Shown: piece after piece, positions 9,740 through 19,177 of the stretch | Numbering within the stretch: position 1 is the stretch's first letter | How the letters are laid out: the number at the start of each line of letters is the position of its first letter | From: Oscillospiraceae bacterium | GTDB lineage: Bacteria; Bacillota; Clostridia; Oscillospirales; Oscillospiraceae | Length of the DNA: 64,000 nt | Assembly: GCA_022794215.1 (NCBI GenBank) | Contig: JAAWEH010000021.1 | Coordinates: 50,089 to 114,088 of the forward strand | Direction: 5' to 3' | Program-made: the position numbers and the translations under genes | Notes under the pieces: model-generated | Database searches by the model: none | What the model saw: only the letters and a program-made list of their open reading frames with translations | Told to the model about the DNA's origin: nothing

Positions 9740-11686
9740 TCACTCCAACCCTTCCAGCTCTTCCGTCCAAAGGGACGCCGCTGCGTCGGACGGCATCCGC
9801 CAATCCCCCCGGGGGGAGAGGGTCACGCTGCCCACCTTGGGGCCGTCGGGCAGGCAGGAGCGCTTAAACTGCTGGGAGAAAAACCGGCGGTAGAAATTTT
9901 TCAGCCATTTGAGCAGGGTGGAGCGGTCATAGCTTCGGCCAAAGGCATACTCTGCCAGACGGAGGATCTTTTTGGGCGGGAAGGCCCAGCGGACGGCGTA
10001 GTATAGGAAAAAGTCGTGGAGCTCATAGGGGCCCACAATGTCCTCGGTTTTTTGAGCGATCTGACCTTCGATGGCAGGCAGCAGCTCGGGGGAGACGGGG
10101 GTGTCTAAAATATCCTCCAGCACGTGGGACAAAGCCTCGTCCTCCCCGGCCTTGTCCCCCGCTACATAGGCCACCAGGTGGCGCACCAGGGTCTTGGGGA
10201 TGGAAGCGTTGACGGCGTACATGCTCATGTGGTCGCCGTTGTAGGTACACCACCCCAGGGCCAGTTCGCTGAGATCCCCGGTGCCGATGACCAGGCCGTT
10301 TGTCTGGTTGGCCATGTCCATCAGTACCTGGGTTCTCTCCCGGGCCTGGGCGTTTTCGTAGGTTACGTCCTGGTTCTCCATGGCCTGGCCGATGTCCTGA
10401 AAGTGGCAGGTTACAGACCGGGTCAGATCCACTACCTTCAAGGTGGCGCCCATCCGCTCGGCCAGGATCTCGGCGTTGGAGCGGGTGCGCTGGGTGGTGC
10501 CGAAGCAGGGCATGGTGACGGCGATGATATCGCTGGCGGGGCGCTCCAGCATCCCCATGGCAATCCCGGTAATCAGAATGGCCAGGGTGGAGTCCAGCCC
10601 CCCGGAAAGGCCGATGATGGCCGTTTTTGCGCCGGTGTGCTCCAGCCGTTTCTTCAGACCCAGGGCGGCGATCTTCAGAACTTCGTTGCACCGCTGCGCC
10701 CGGTGCTCCTGATCCTGGGGGACGAAGGGGGTGGGGGAGATGGGCCGGGTGAGGGCGGTGGTGGTGGGCTCCAAGGGAAAGAAGGAGCGGCCGACGCCGA
10801 TGGCGTGGGCCTCCTTCATGGGATCCCGTTCCGGAGGGGTGAAGGTATTCATCCGCCGGCGCTGGTAGACCAGCTTGTTTACGTCGATCTCGCTGACGGT
10901 GAGGCCGGTGGAAAACCGCCGTTGGGAAAGAAGGACTCCGTTTTCGGCAATCAGATCGTGCCCGGCAAAGACCAGGTCGGTGGTGGACTCCCCCTCCCCG
11001 GCGTCGGCATAGACATAGCCGCAGACGCATCGGGCCGACTGCCCGGTCACCAGCTGCCGGCGGCACTCGGCTTTGCCCACCACCTCGTCGGAGGCGGACA
11101 GGTTCAGAATAAGGGTGGCCCCGGCAGCAGCCAGGGCGTTGGAGGGGGGCTCCGCCGCCCAAAGATCCTCGCAGATCTCCACGCCGATGACCAGGTTGGG
11201 CATATTTTCGCAGGCCCAGATCAGGCTGCTGGACAGGGGCACCTGCTGTCCGCACAGCTCCAGTATGGTGTCCAGATCCTTGCCGGAGGTGAACCAGCGC
11301 CCTTCATAAAACTCCCCATAGTTGGGGATATAGGTCTTGGGGACTACACCCAAAATCTCTCCTTTTTGTATTATTGCAGCGCAATTATACAATTTGTTGT
11401 CGCCGGGATTCCGGACGGGCAGGCCCACCGCTGTGACCATATCCAAGCTCCTGGTGGCCTCCAGGATGGTGGTAAGGCCCTCCTCCGCCCCGTTCAGGAG
11501 GGTGGGCTGAAGGAACAGGTCGCCGCAGGTATAGCCGGTGAGACACAGCTCGGGCAGACACAGCACCCGTACGCCCTGGTGGGCGGCCTGGCGCATGAGG
11601 GTAAAAATCTGTTCGGCGTTATGGCGGGGATCGGCCACCTTGATCTTCGGGGTGCCGGCGGCTACTTTGATGAATCCGTCACGCAT
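9740..11686 (-). CDS. nadE: NAD(+) synthase, glutamine-dependent (nitrilase-like domain plus NAD synthetase)
   Basis: RVLCLPELCLTGYTCGDLFLQPTLL...VIGVEICEDLWAAEPPS...AIIGLSGGLDSTLAILI...GTGDLSELALGWCTYNGDHMSMY. Confidence 0.95.
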   Translation of the reverse strand: MRDGFIKVAAGTPKIKVADPRHNAEQIFTLMRQAAHQGVRVLCLPELCLTGYTCGDLFLQPTLLNGAEEGLTTILEATRSLDMVTAVGLPVRNPGDNKLYNCAAIIQKGEILGVVPKTYIPNYGEFYEGRWFTSGKDLDTILELCGQQVPLSSSLIWACENMPNLVIGVEICEDLWAAEPPSNALAAAGATLILNLSASDEVVGKAECRRQLVTGQSARCVCGYVYADAGEGESTTDLVFAGHDLIAENGVLLSQRRFSTGLTVSEIDVNKLVYQRRRMNTFTPPERDPMKEAHAIGVGRSFFPLEPTTTALTRPISPTPFVPQDQEHRAQRCNEVLKIAALGLKKRLEHTGAKTAIIGLSGGLDSTLAILITGIAMGMLERPASDIIAVTMPCFGTTQRTRSNAEILAERMGATLKVVDLTRSVTCHFQDIGQAMENQDVTYENAQARERTQVLMDMANQTNGLVIGTGDLSELALGWCTYNGDHMSMYAVNASIPKTLVRHLVAYVAGDKAGEDEALSHVLEDILDTPVSPELLPAIEGQIAQKTEDIVGPYELHDFFLYYAVRWAFPPKKILRLAEYAFGRSYDRSTLLKWLKNFYRRFFSQQFKRSCLPDGPKVGSVTLSPRGDWRMPSDAAASLWTEELEGLE

Positions 11687-11827
11687 GGGGAGACCTCCTT
11701 GTCAGGGGCGCGGCGCGCCGCTGTTCGTTGTACCATAGCGTAGGGTTTGACTGCTTGAAGGGGAGTATAGGCTTCCCCAAACGTACGGTTCTATTGTACC
11801 CCGATTGCCGCCAAAAGGCAAGAGGGC

Positions 11828-11872
11828 CCAAAAAGCCCCCGGCATTCACCGGGGGCTTTTTGGGTGTGTGTT
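11828..11872. terminator. GC-rich hairpin in the nadE / PAS-regulator divergent intergenic region
   Basis: ccaaaaagcccccggcattcaccgggggctttttgg. Confidence 0.6.
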
Positions 11873-12114
11873 TGTCTTAAAGAGAGAGTTGGAGAGGGAT
11901 TCTTGGGAGGATGTTGTCTTGGCTTTTTCCTGTGTCCATGATTAAAATAACAGATAATTACGACAAAACTTTGACCGAAGTGTGAATAAACTGTAAATGT
12001 GCAAAGCCCTGGGGCGGCAAGGGCGCAAATATGGTTGCAGGGACGGAAATCCCTTGATTTTCCGGGAAGAGGATGGTAAGATATCCATATTACGAAAAGG
12101 GAAGGTGAACGCCT

Positions 12115-12759
12115 GTGACCAGGGAAGAGGCCTTTGAATTTTTGGACCGTACCGCCAGGGGAATTGCGGAGATGTTTGGCCCTTCCTGCGAGACTTTGGT
12201 GCAGGACATGGGGGACGCAAGCCACCCCATCCTTTCCATCTACAACGGCCAGGTATCCGGCCGGGAGGTGGGCTCCACCCAGGATATCCTGGGTTCGGAC
12301 AAGGTGCTGGACGCCGCCACCCTCTCCAACGACTTTGTGAACCTGTATGCCACCACACCCTCGGGCTCCCAGGTAAAATCCTCCACCTTTCACCTGCGGG
12401 GGGAGGGCTTCGACCTGGCGCTGGGCATCGACTTCGATTTTACCTCCCTGGCCTACGCCAACCGAACCCTCATGGGGCTGATGAGCGCTGACGCCGATTT
12501 GCAGAGCGCCCTGTGGAGCGGCGGCGCGGGGCAGCTTTACCAGATCTTTGAGGAATGTTTGGCCGCTCTGGGCAAGCCGGCGGAAGGGCTGAGCAAGAAG
12601 GATCGGATCCGCCTGGTGGCCCTGATGGATCAGAAAAACGCCTTCTCCTTCCGGAAATCGGTGCCCTTTGTGGCGTCCCGGCTGAAGGTGTCCCGGTATA
12701 CCGTTTATAAATATTTGGACGAGCTGGCCAAGGAAAAGGCCGCCGCGAAGAAAGAGTGA
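12115..12759 (+). CDS. YheO/DauR-like PAS-HTH transcriptional regulator
   Basis: FGPSCETLVQDMGDASHPILSIYNGQVSGREVGS...C-terminal FVASRLKVSRYTVYKYLDEL HTH; GTG start. Confidence 0.85.
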   Translation: MTREEAFEFLDRTARGIAEMFGPSCETLVQDMGDASHPILSIYNGQVSGREVGSTQDILGSDKVLDAATLSNDFVNLYATTPSGSQVKSSTFHLRGEGFDLALGIDFDFTSLAYANRTLMGLMSADADLQSALWSGGAGQLYQIFEECLAALGKPAEGLSKKDRIRLVALMDQKNAFSFRKSVPFVASRLKVSRYTVYKYLDELAKEKAAAKKE

Positions 12760-14177
12760 TGGATATGTACGAAAAGGAAATCAGCGCGTATTTCGACGAT
12801 CCCGCCCGCCGGGAGGAACTGGTAAAGGCCGTTTCCCGGCTGGTGGGGGTGAAGAGCGTGAAGGGGGAGGCCGCCCCCGACGCCCCCTTCGGCCCCGGCC
12901 CCCGGGCCGCTTTGGACGAGGGGCTGAAGCTGTGCGGGGAGATGGGCTTTTCCGTTCGGGACTATGACCACTATGTGGGCCTTGTGGATCTGAACGACAA
13001 GCCCACCCAGCTTCATATCCTGGGCCACCTGGATGTGGTGGGGGAGGGTACCGGCTGGGACACCGACCCCTATACCTGCGTGGAGAAGGACGGGATGCTT
13101 TACGGCCGGGGGGTCAGCGACGACAAGGGCCCTGTCTGCGCCGCGCTCTTTGCCATGAAAGCGGTTCGGGATCTGGGGCTGCCGGTGAGCAAGAACGTCC
13201 GGCTGATCCTGGGCACCGATGAGGAGTCGGGCTCGGAGGACATCGCCTATTACTATGCCAGGGAACCTTATGCGCCCCAGGCCTTTACCCCCGATGCGGA
13301 CTTCCCGGTGATCAACGTGGAAAAGGGGCATTATCACCCCGATTTTGGCGCTTGCTGGGACAAGGAGACCGCGGAGCCCAGGGTGACGGCTCTGCAGGGC
13401 GGCTTCCGCGTCAACGTGGTGCCTCCCGAGGCGGCGGCCACTGTGCTGGGGGTGAGCGCTGACCAGGCAGAGGCGCTGTGCATGGGGATGGAGAAGAGAT
13501 CGGGGGCAAAATTCACCCTGACCCAGGCGCCGGGGGGTGTGAGCATCCACTGCATGGGAAAGAACGCCCATGCCGCCAGCCCCGACGACGGCATCAACGC
13601 CATCTCCGCCCTGCTGGAGGTGCTGGCGGAGCTTCCCCTGGCCGACTGCCCCTCCACCAAGGCGATCCGGTCAATGGCGGGGCTTTTCCCCTTCGGGGAT
13701 ACCCGGGGCAAGGCCCTGGGCATTGCCCAGAGCGACGCCGAAAGCGGCGAACTGACTTTGAACCTGGCCCTGATGACCCTGGATGAGGCGGGCTTTACCG
13801 CCAAGTTTGATGCCCGGGTGCCCATCTGCGCCACCAAGGAAAACTGCGCCCAGGCATGTGAAAAGGCCCTGGCTGCCCAGGGCATCCAGGTGACCGGCGC
13901 CAGGGAGATGACCCATGTCCATGTGGTGGAGGCCGACTCCCCCCTGGTCAAGACTCTGCTCAAGTGCTATGAGACATACACCGGCGTCAAGGACGCCAAG
14001 CCCCTGGCCATCGGCGGCGGCACCTATGTCCACGATATCCCCGGCGGCGTGGCCTTTGGCTGCGACTTTCCCGGCTTCGATCCCAAGATGCACTCCGCCA
14101 ACGAGCAGGCCAGCGTAGACAACCTGTTGCTCAGCGCCAAGATCTTTGCCCTTGCCATTGCGGAGCTGTGTCGGTAA
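12756..14177 (+). CDS. M20 family dipeptidase (PepV/Sapep-like)
   Basis: LHILGHLDVVGEGTGWDTDPYTCVEKDGMLYGRGVSDDKGPVCAALFAMKAV...LGTDEESGSEDIAYY; overlaps the upstream stop by ATGA. Confidence 0.92.
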   Translation: MMDMYEKEISAYFDDPARREELVKAVSRLVGVKSVKGEAAPDAPFGPGPRAALDEGLKLCGEMGFSVRDYDHYVGLVDLNDKPTQLHILGHLDVVGEGTGWDTDPYTCVEKDGMLYGRGVSDDKGPVCAALFAMKAVRDLGLPVSKNVRLILGTDEESGSEDIAYYYAREPYAPQAFTPDADFPVINVEKGHYHPDFGACWDKETAEPRVTALQGGFRVNVVPPEAAATVLGVSADQAEALCMGMEKRSGAKFTLTQAPGGVSIHCMGKNAHAASPDDGINAISALLEVLAELPLADCPSTKAIRSMAGLFPFGDTRGKALGIAQSDAESGELTLNLALMTLDEAGFTAKFDARVPICATKENCAQACEKALAAQGIQVTGAREMTHVHVVEADSPLVKTLLKCYETYTGVKDAKPLAIGGGTYVHDIPGGVAFGCDFPGFDPKMHSANEQASVDNLLLSAKIFALAIAELCR

Positions 14178-14198
14178 ATTCCCAGAGGAAGTAGGAGA

Positions 14199-14894
14199 AT
14201 GAGGATGAAAAAGCATTGGAAGGCCGGGGCGCTGGCCCTGGCCATGACCCTGGCCCTGACCGCCTGCGGCGGGGAGAGCGGAGAGATCACCAAGTTTGAC
14301 GCCGCCGCCTATGTGGACGGACTGCTCCAGGAAAATTACCTGGGACAGTTTGAACAGAGCTACCTGGAGCTGGTGGGAATTGACGAGGAGATCGCCCAGG
14401 ATACCCACGAGCACTGCATGGAGCAGGAGGTGGGCTACTTCACCTACTATTTTGACGTCAGCGAGCCCACCGATGAAATTCGGGAAGAGTTCCAGACCCT
14501 TTTGGAGGAGATCTATTCCCACACCCGGTATGAGGTGATCTCCGCCGCCGAGCAGGAGGACGGCTCCTTCTCGGTGAAGGTGGAAGTGGAGCCCATCGAC
14601 ATTATCCAGTTGGTGAGAAGCGATTGGGACAAGAGCACCGAGGATTTTTATGAGGAGTACCCGGTGGAGCGGATCAACGCCATGAGCGACGCCGAATATG
14701 AAAAGATGGATCAGGAGTGGGCGCAGCTGATCCTGGAGCTGGTGCGGGAAAAGATGCCGGAGATCGGCAACCAGACCAGCCAGTCCATCGTGGTGCAGGT
14801 GGAGAAGAACGAGGACGGCTACTACAGCATCGTCAGCGACGACTTTTCCAAGCTCCATGATCTGATCCTGGACTACTCTGGTACAGAAGCATAA
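14199..14894 (+). CDS. Hypothetical lipoprotein
   Basis: MRMKKHWKAGALALAMTLALTACGGESG: signal peptide plus LTAC lipobox. Confidence 0.75.
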   Translation: MRMKKHWKAGALALAMTLALTACGGESGEITKFDAAAYVDGLLQENYLGQFEQSYLELVGIDEEIAQDTHEHCMEQEVGYFTYYFDVSEPTDEIREEFQTLLEEIYSHTRYEVISAAEQEDGSFSVKVEVEPIDIIQLVRSDWDKSTEDFYEEYPVERINAMSDAEYEKMDQEWAQLILELVREKMPEIGNQTSQSIVVQVEKNEDGYYSIVSDDFSKLHDLILDYSGTEA

Positions 14895-14929
14895 AAAAGG
14901 GCCGCGTTGGGCGGCCATGAGGAAACGAG

Positions 14930-14963
14930 CACCCGCTGAAAGCATTTGCTTTTCAGCGGGTGT
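14930..14963 (+). terminator. Strong hairpin after the lipoprotein gene
   Basis: cacccgctgaaagcatttgcttttcagcgggtg. Confidence 0.65.
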
Positions 14964-15124
14964 GGCTTTATAAAGGGCTTTACCAACAAAGTGCCATTTA
15001 TGGAAGTGGCTTTCCGTTTGTAAAAAAGTGTTCTGGTCTCCCGGCCGGGGGCACAGCCCAGCCGTTGGCGGCTTTGCCGCTTAGTGGCTCTTATGCTTTA
15101 GTAAAAGAATGGGCTTTCAGGATC

Positions 15125-15172
15125 CACGCAACGCAGAAATTTGATCGCAACCACCGACCAAACGGCACAACC
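15125..15172. repeat. 48-bp dispersed repeat, copy B
   Basis: cacgcaacgcagaaatttgatcgcaaccaccgaccaaacggcacaacc; see 9173-9220. Confidence 0.75.
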
Positions 15173-15215
15173 GATAAATTTTAAGTTTATCCCTCTTGCC
15201 CTGCAGACCTCTTTT

Positions 15216-15836
15216 TTATGCCGAGGTTTGACTGCCCACAGGTTCCAGAGAGAGGACGGAGATCTCAAAGGCGGTGCGCTCCTCCTCCCGGTCTCCCTGT
15301 ACCTTCCGGTATTTGCGGCTTTGAAGCCGGCCGGTAAGGTGAACGGTGTCCCCGATTTCCAATTCTCCGCAGCTCCGGGCCAGAGCCCCCCAGGTGATGC
15401 AGGGCAGATAGTCCGCCCGGCCGTACCGCCGGTTCACCGCCAGCAGCAAATCGCAGATCTCCCGGCCCAGAGGGGTGCGGCGCAGGGTGGGGGCCCGGCA
15501 TAAAACCCCCACCAGCTCCAGGTGGTTTTCATGGCTTCCCTGGGCGGGGGCAAGTGTCTTGGCAAAAAAAGTGATGACCAGCCGGCTGCCCACCCCGGAG
15601 CGGTTGTTGAAGGAGCGGATCTCCCCGGTGACCTGGTAGCCCTCTCCGGGGAGTATGGGACAGGCGGCGAGCATCTCCTCCGAAACCACCACGTTGAGGG
15701 TGTCTGTGGCTCCGCTCAGCCGCTCCACCTCCAGGGGAAAGAGAAAGTATGTAACGCCGTGATTGACGTGGGAGGGCCCCGCAGGGCCCGCCGCCCGGCC
15801 CCGGAGGGCGGCTTGATTGACGGTGTAGCTCTCCAT
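15216..15836 (-). CDS. Single-stranded DNA-binding (OB-fold) family protein
   Basis: MESYTVNQAALRGRAAGPAGPSHVNHGVTYFLFPLEVERLSGATDTLNVVV...GRLQSRKYRKVQGDREEERTAFEISVLSLEPV. Confidence 0.7.
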   Translation of the reverse strand: MESYTVNQAALRGRAAGPAGPSHVNHGVTYFLFPLEVERLSGATDTLNVVVSEEMLAACPILPGEGYQVTGEIRSFNNRSGVGSRLVITFFAKTLAPAQGSHENHLELVGVLCRAPTLRRTPLGREICDLLLAVNRRYGRADYLPCITWGALARSCGELEIGDTVHLTGRLQSRKYRKVQGDREEERTAFEISVLSLEPVGSQTSA

Positions 15837-15899
15837 TGCTGTCACTCTCCTGTTCTTTGAGTACAGGAGAGTATATGAGACGAGCTGTCTGTATATGAC

Positions 15900-15937
15900 A
15901 CAAAGACGCCGCGGGTGCACATCCCGCGGCGTCTTCG
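15900..15937 (-). terminator. Hairpin 3' of the membrane hydrolase gene
   Basis: aagacgccgcgggtgcacatcccgcggcgtctt perfect GC stem. Confidence 0.65.
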
Positions 15938-15962
15938 CATGAGAAAGGAGGATTGGAAAGAA

Positions 15963-17858
15963 TTACAGACCGGAACCCAGCAGGGTGGCGGAGTTCATAC
16001 ACATACACAGGGTCACCAGCACACCGTTGATAATGCCGCCGATATAGGGGTTCTTGGTGCGCTTGTAGATGGCCCGGGTAATGTAGGGAGTGATGAACAG
16101 CACCAGCACGCTGGTGTGGAGCCAGGTGGGGATCCGGGCCAGAGCGCCGGCACCCCACATCTGGTAACCGCTGGAGAAGAAGGTGGTATACTGAATGACA
16201 ATGATGATAAGGGGAGACAGGCAGTTGAGCAGAGCCAGCAGGAACAGGTTGATGTGCTCGTTTTTGCTCATAGAGTCTGTATAGCCCTGAACATTGATGG
16301 CGATAGAGTTAACAATGTAGAACCAGAGGAACAGGGGCAGGAAGGGAAGGATGGGGGGGATCTTCTTGGCGGTGAAGGCCTTGACAGACCACTGCCAGAA
16401 CCGGAAGTCGGTCTGGAAGAAGTAGTCGGCGAAGAACACAATGCCCCAGGCAAAGACCACAGTCACCAGAGCGATGCCGATGGTCTTCAGAACTTCCTTC
16501 TTGGGCAGGATCAGGCCGGCCTCCCGCAGGTCGATGTCCTTTTTCTTGGCGTAGCCGAACCACCAGGCGATGAGGGTGGCGGCGATGATAAAGCCGTTGA
16601 TGGCGGCCCAGCCTGCGATACAGAAGGTGTTTTTCTGCTTCCAGATGGGGTCGATGCGGCTATACATGGTGCTATTCATGATCTGCCAGATGATAAAGAT
16701 GGAGCAGCAGATCTTGATGGCGGAGGTGGCCAGGGACCAGCACAGATCTTTCTTGTCGCTGCCGGTGCGCATAACGGCCTCCCCCTTGAGGGACTCAAAG
16801 GTGCGGGTATCCAGCAGAGCAATGGCAAAGAAGGCCAGGAACATCCAGAAGCCGATGAGACCCAGGGCGCCAAAGGCGGACTTCACAGGCCAGCGCTGGC
16901 TGTCAGGGGAGAGGGTGTTGACCCCGGAGGGATAGAAGGCGTCCAGGAAGGTGGCGCCCGCCGCCACAGCGTCGGTGGACAGCCAGGTGGAGGCATGGAT
17001 GGTGGCGGGGTTGTAGACCACCCGGACGGTCTCTTTGCCGTCCACAGTCTCCATGTAGAACTTACCGGGCTCCACGGCAGTGCCAGAAAAGGCGTCGGGC
17101 CCCTTTCCAAAGGTGACGAAGGCCTTGGCCATGGGGGTGCTGAGATACTCCCGGGTGGCGGTGAGGGGCTGAGCGCCCTCCTTGACGGTGAAGAAGTAAT
17201 CGTCGTACTGCCCGGCGATAAGGGCTACGTCACGGCTGCCGTAGATGTTGTTGTAAGCGCCGTTGCTGCCCACCTTCACACCGAAGGTATCCTTGTTCTC
17301 ATTGGAGTTATCCATGACCACAGGGTCATAGGAGATGAGGATACAGGCTTTGATCAGGTTGGTTTCCTTGGTGTTGTCGATAACCACCGCCTTGCTGCAG
17401 GCATTGGAGCCGGCAGAGTGGCCGCTGATGATGATGGCGTTGGGATCCACATAGGGGAGGGTGGACACATAGAAGGCGGCGTCATACATGCCGTTGCCGC
17501 CGTCGTAAGCCCGGACATTGTCCAGATCCTCGGAGTTGCCGTGGGAGTACATATCGTAGGCCAGGACAACATAGCCCCGGCGGGCATACTCCACAGCGTA
17601 GGAATCGCCGTTTTCTTTGCTGTTATACCAGCCGTGGGCGTAAACCACAGCCGGGGCCGGAGTGTCGGCCGTAGCGTTGGCGGGGATGTACAGTTTGGCG
17701 CTCATGGTGTGGCCGGAGATGCTTTCCAGGGTCAGAGTTTTGACATTTACGTTGCCACCGTCGGTTTGGATGAAATTGGTGACGATCATGCTCAGAAGCA
17801 TCAGGGCCAAAGAGATCACTAACATTCGTTTCGCCTTGTCGCGCAGCCAGGTAAGCAT
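15963..17858 (-). CDS. Alpha/beta hydrolase fused to a multi-TM C-terminal region
   Basis: APAVVYAHGWYNSKENGDSYAVEYARRGYVVLAYDMYSHGNSED...IIISGHSAGSNAC nucleophile motif, followed by several hydrophobic segments. Confidence 0.8.
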   Translation of the reverse strand: MLTWLRDKAKRMLVISLALMLLSMIVTNFIQTDGGNVNVKTLTLESISGHTMSAKLYIPANATADTPAPAVVYAHGWYNSKENGDSYAVEYARRGYVVLAYDMYSHGNSEDLDNVRAYDGGNGMYDAAFYVSTLPYVDPNAIIISGHSAGSNACSKAVVIDNTKETNLIKACILISYDPVVMDNSNENKDTFGVKVGSNGAYNNIYGSRDVALIAGQYDDYFFTVKEGAQPLTATREYLSTPMAKAFVTFGKGPDAFSGTAVEPGKFYMETVDGKETVRVVYNPATIHASTWLSTDAVAAGATFLDAFYPSGVNTLSPDSQRWPVKSAFGALGLIGFWMFLAFFAIALLDTRTFESLKGEAVMRTGSDKKDLCWSLATSAIKICCSIFIIWQIMNSTMYSRIDPIWKQKNTFCIAGWAAINGFIIAATLIAWWFGYAKKKDIDLREAGLILPKKEVLKTIGIALVTVVFAWGIVFFADYFFQTDFRFWQWSVKAFTAKKIPPILPFLPLFLWFYIVNSIAINVQGYTDSMSKNEHINLFLLALLNCLSPLIIIVIQYTTFFSSGYQMWGAGALARIPTWLHTSVLVLFITPYITRAIYKRTKNPYIGGIINGVLVTLCMCMNSATLLGSGL

Positions 17859-17909
17859 TGTCTCTCCCTCTTTCTTCTCAATGATTTTATTAACAGAGAT
17901 GAATTCCCA

Positions 17910-19064
17910 TTAATAAACAGATCCAAAGGATATGCCTTCTGTTTTCAGCCGGTGGAACAGGTTGAAGGCGGTATCTTCAATCAACTCTCCGGCCCGGGCG
18001 ATGGACTCCTCTATGGTCAAAGTGCCATCGTTAATGGGAATAATGGCATCCAGCCCGTGCTCGTACATGGCCTCAGCTCCCTGTCCCACGCAGCCTACGA
18101 TGGCGACCACAGGAATGTCCCGGATACTCTTGGTGCGCCGGGTCACGCCGTAGGGCACCTTGCCCCGGGCGGACTGGAAGTCAATGCGGCCCTCTCCGGT
18201 GATGACCAGATCGGCGTCCGCCACGTGGGTATCAAAGTGGAACAGATCCAAAACCGTCTCGATACCCGAGTGGAGGGAAGCTTGGCAGAAGGCCATGAGC
18301 CCCGCTCCCAGCCCTCCGGCGGCGCCTGCGCCGGGGCGGTCAGAGACGTCGGCCCCCAGCTGCTCCTTCAGAAGCGCGCCATAGTGGGCAAGGGCGGCGT
18401 CCAAAAGCGGAATGTCCTGCTGTTTGGCGCCCTTTTGGGGGCCATAGACCGCCGCCGCCCCTGTGGGGCCGCAGAGCACATTGTCCACGTCGCTGGCAAC
18501 CAGGAAGGTGGACTCTCTCAGCCGGGGATCCATGTGCTGACAGTCGATGCGCTCCAACCGGGAGAGGGCCCCGCCGCCGGGCGGGAGGGGGCGGCCCTCC
18601 TTATCCAGCATCCGCACGCCCAAGGCCTGGGCCATGCCGGAGCCGCCGTCGGTGGTGGCGCTGCCGCCCACGCCTACAATGAAGCGGCGGCAGCCCTGAT
18701 CCAAGGCGTGACGGATCAGTTGGCCGGTGCCGTAGGTTGAGGCGGCAAGGGGGTCTAACTCGTGAGGCTTCAAAAGAGGCAGGCCGCTGGCCTGGGCCAT
18801 CTCAATGACGGCGGAGCCGTCGGGGAGGATGCAGTATTGGGCGGAGATCTCCCGGCCCAGGGGATCCAGGACGGGAACGGTATGGAGCGTTCCGCCGGCG
18901 GCGGTGGCGAAGGCCTCCACCGTGCCCTCCCCCCCATCGGCAATGGGGAGGCAGACCAGCTGGGCCTCCGGCAGCACGGCGGAGAGGCCCCGGGCGATCC
19001 GGTGGACCACCTGGGGAGAGGAAAGGCTTCCCTTGAAAGAATCCGCGGCGATCACGATTTTCAT
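17910..19064 (-). CDS. Glycerate kinase
   Basis: MKIVIAADSFKGSLSSPQVVHRIARGL...DGGEGTVEAF...GVGGSATTDGGSGMAQALG...ITGEGRIDFQSARGKVPYGV. Confidence 0.95.
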   Translation of the reverse strand: MKIVIAADSFKGSLSSPQVVHRIARGLSAVLPEAQLVCLPIADGGEGTVEAFATAAGGTLHTVPVLDPLGREISAQYCILPDGSAVIEMAQASGLPLLKPHELDPLAASTYGTGQLIRHALDQGCRRFIVGVGGSATTDGGSGMAQALGVRMLDKEGRPLPPGGGALSRLERIDCQHMDPRLRESTFLVASDVDNVLCGPTGAAAVYGPQKGAKQQDIPLLDAALAHYGALLKEQLGADVSDRPGAGAAGGLGAGLMAFCQASLHSGIETVLDLFHFDTHVADADLVITGEGRIDFQSARGKVPYGVTRRTKSIRDIPVVAIVGCVGQGAEAMYEHGLDAIIPINDGTLTIEESIARAGELIEDTAFNLFHRLKTEGISFGSVY

Positions 19065-19177
19065 AAGATTAAAACCTCTGATTCGGCTTTTGTTGTGTAC
19101 TTTTCACATAAAGGATACCAGATCTGGAGCGCTTTGGAAATGTTACCGGAGACAAAAGGGGGGATGGATTTTTGGCC

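Noticed and set aside
12756-12762. ATGA overlaps (12756, 41991) as possible frameshifts
   Set aside because: Both flanking ORFs are complete, recognisable proteins, so ordinary translational coupling is sufficient, unlike 55936.
14980-15120. Possible RNA gene in the intergenic region after the lipoprotein gene
   Set aside because: Only a terminator hairpin and the 48-bp repeat are supported; no tRNA/rRNA-like structure recognised.
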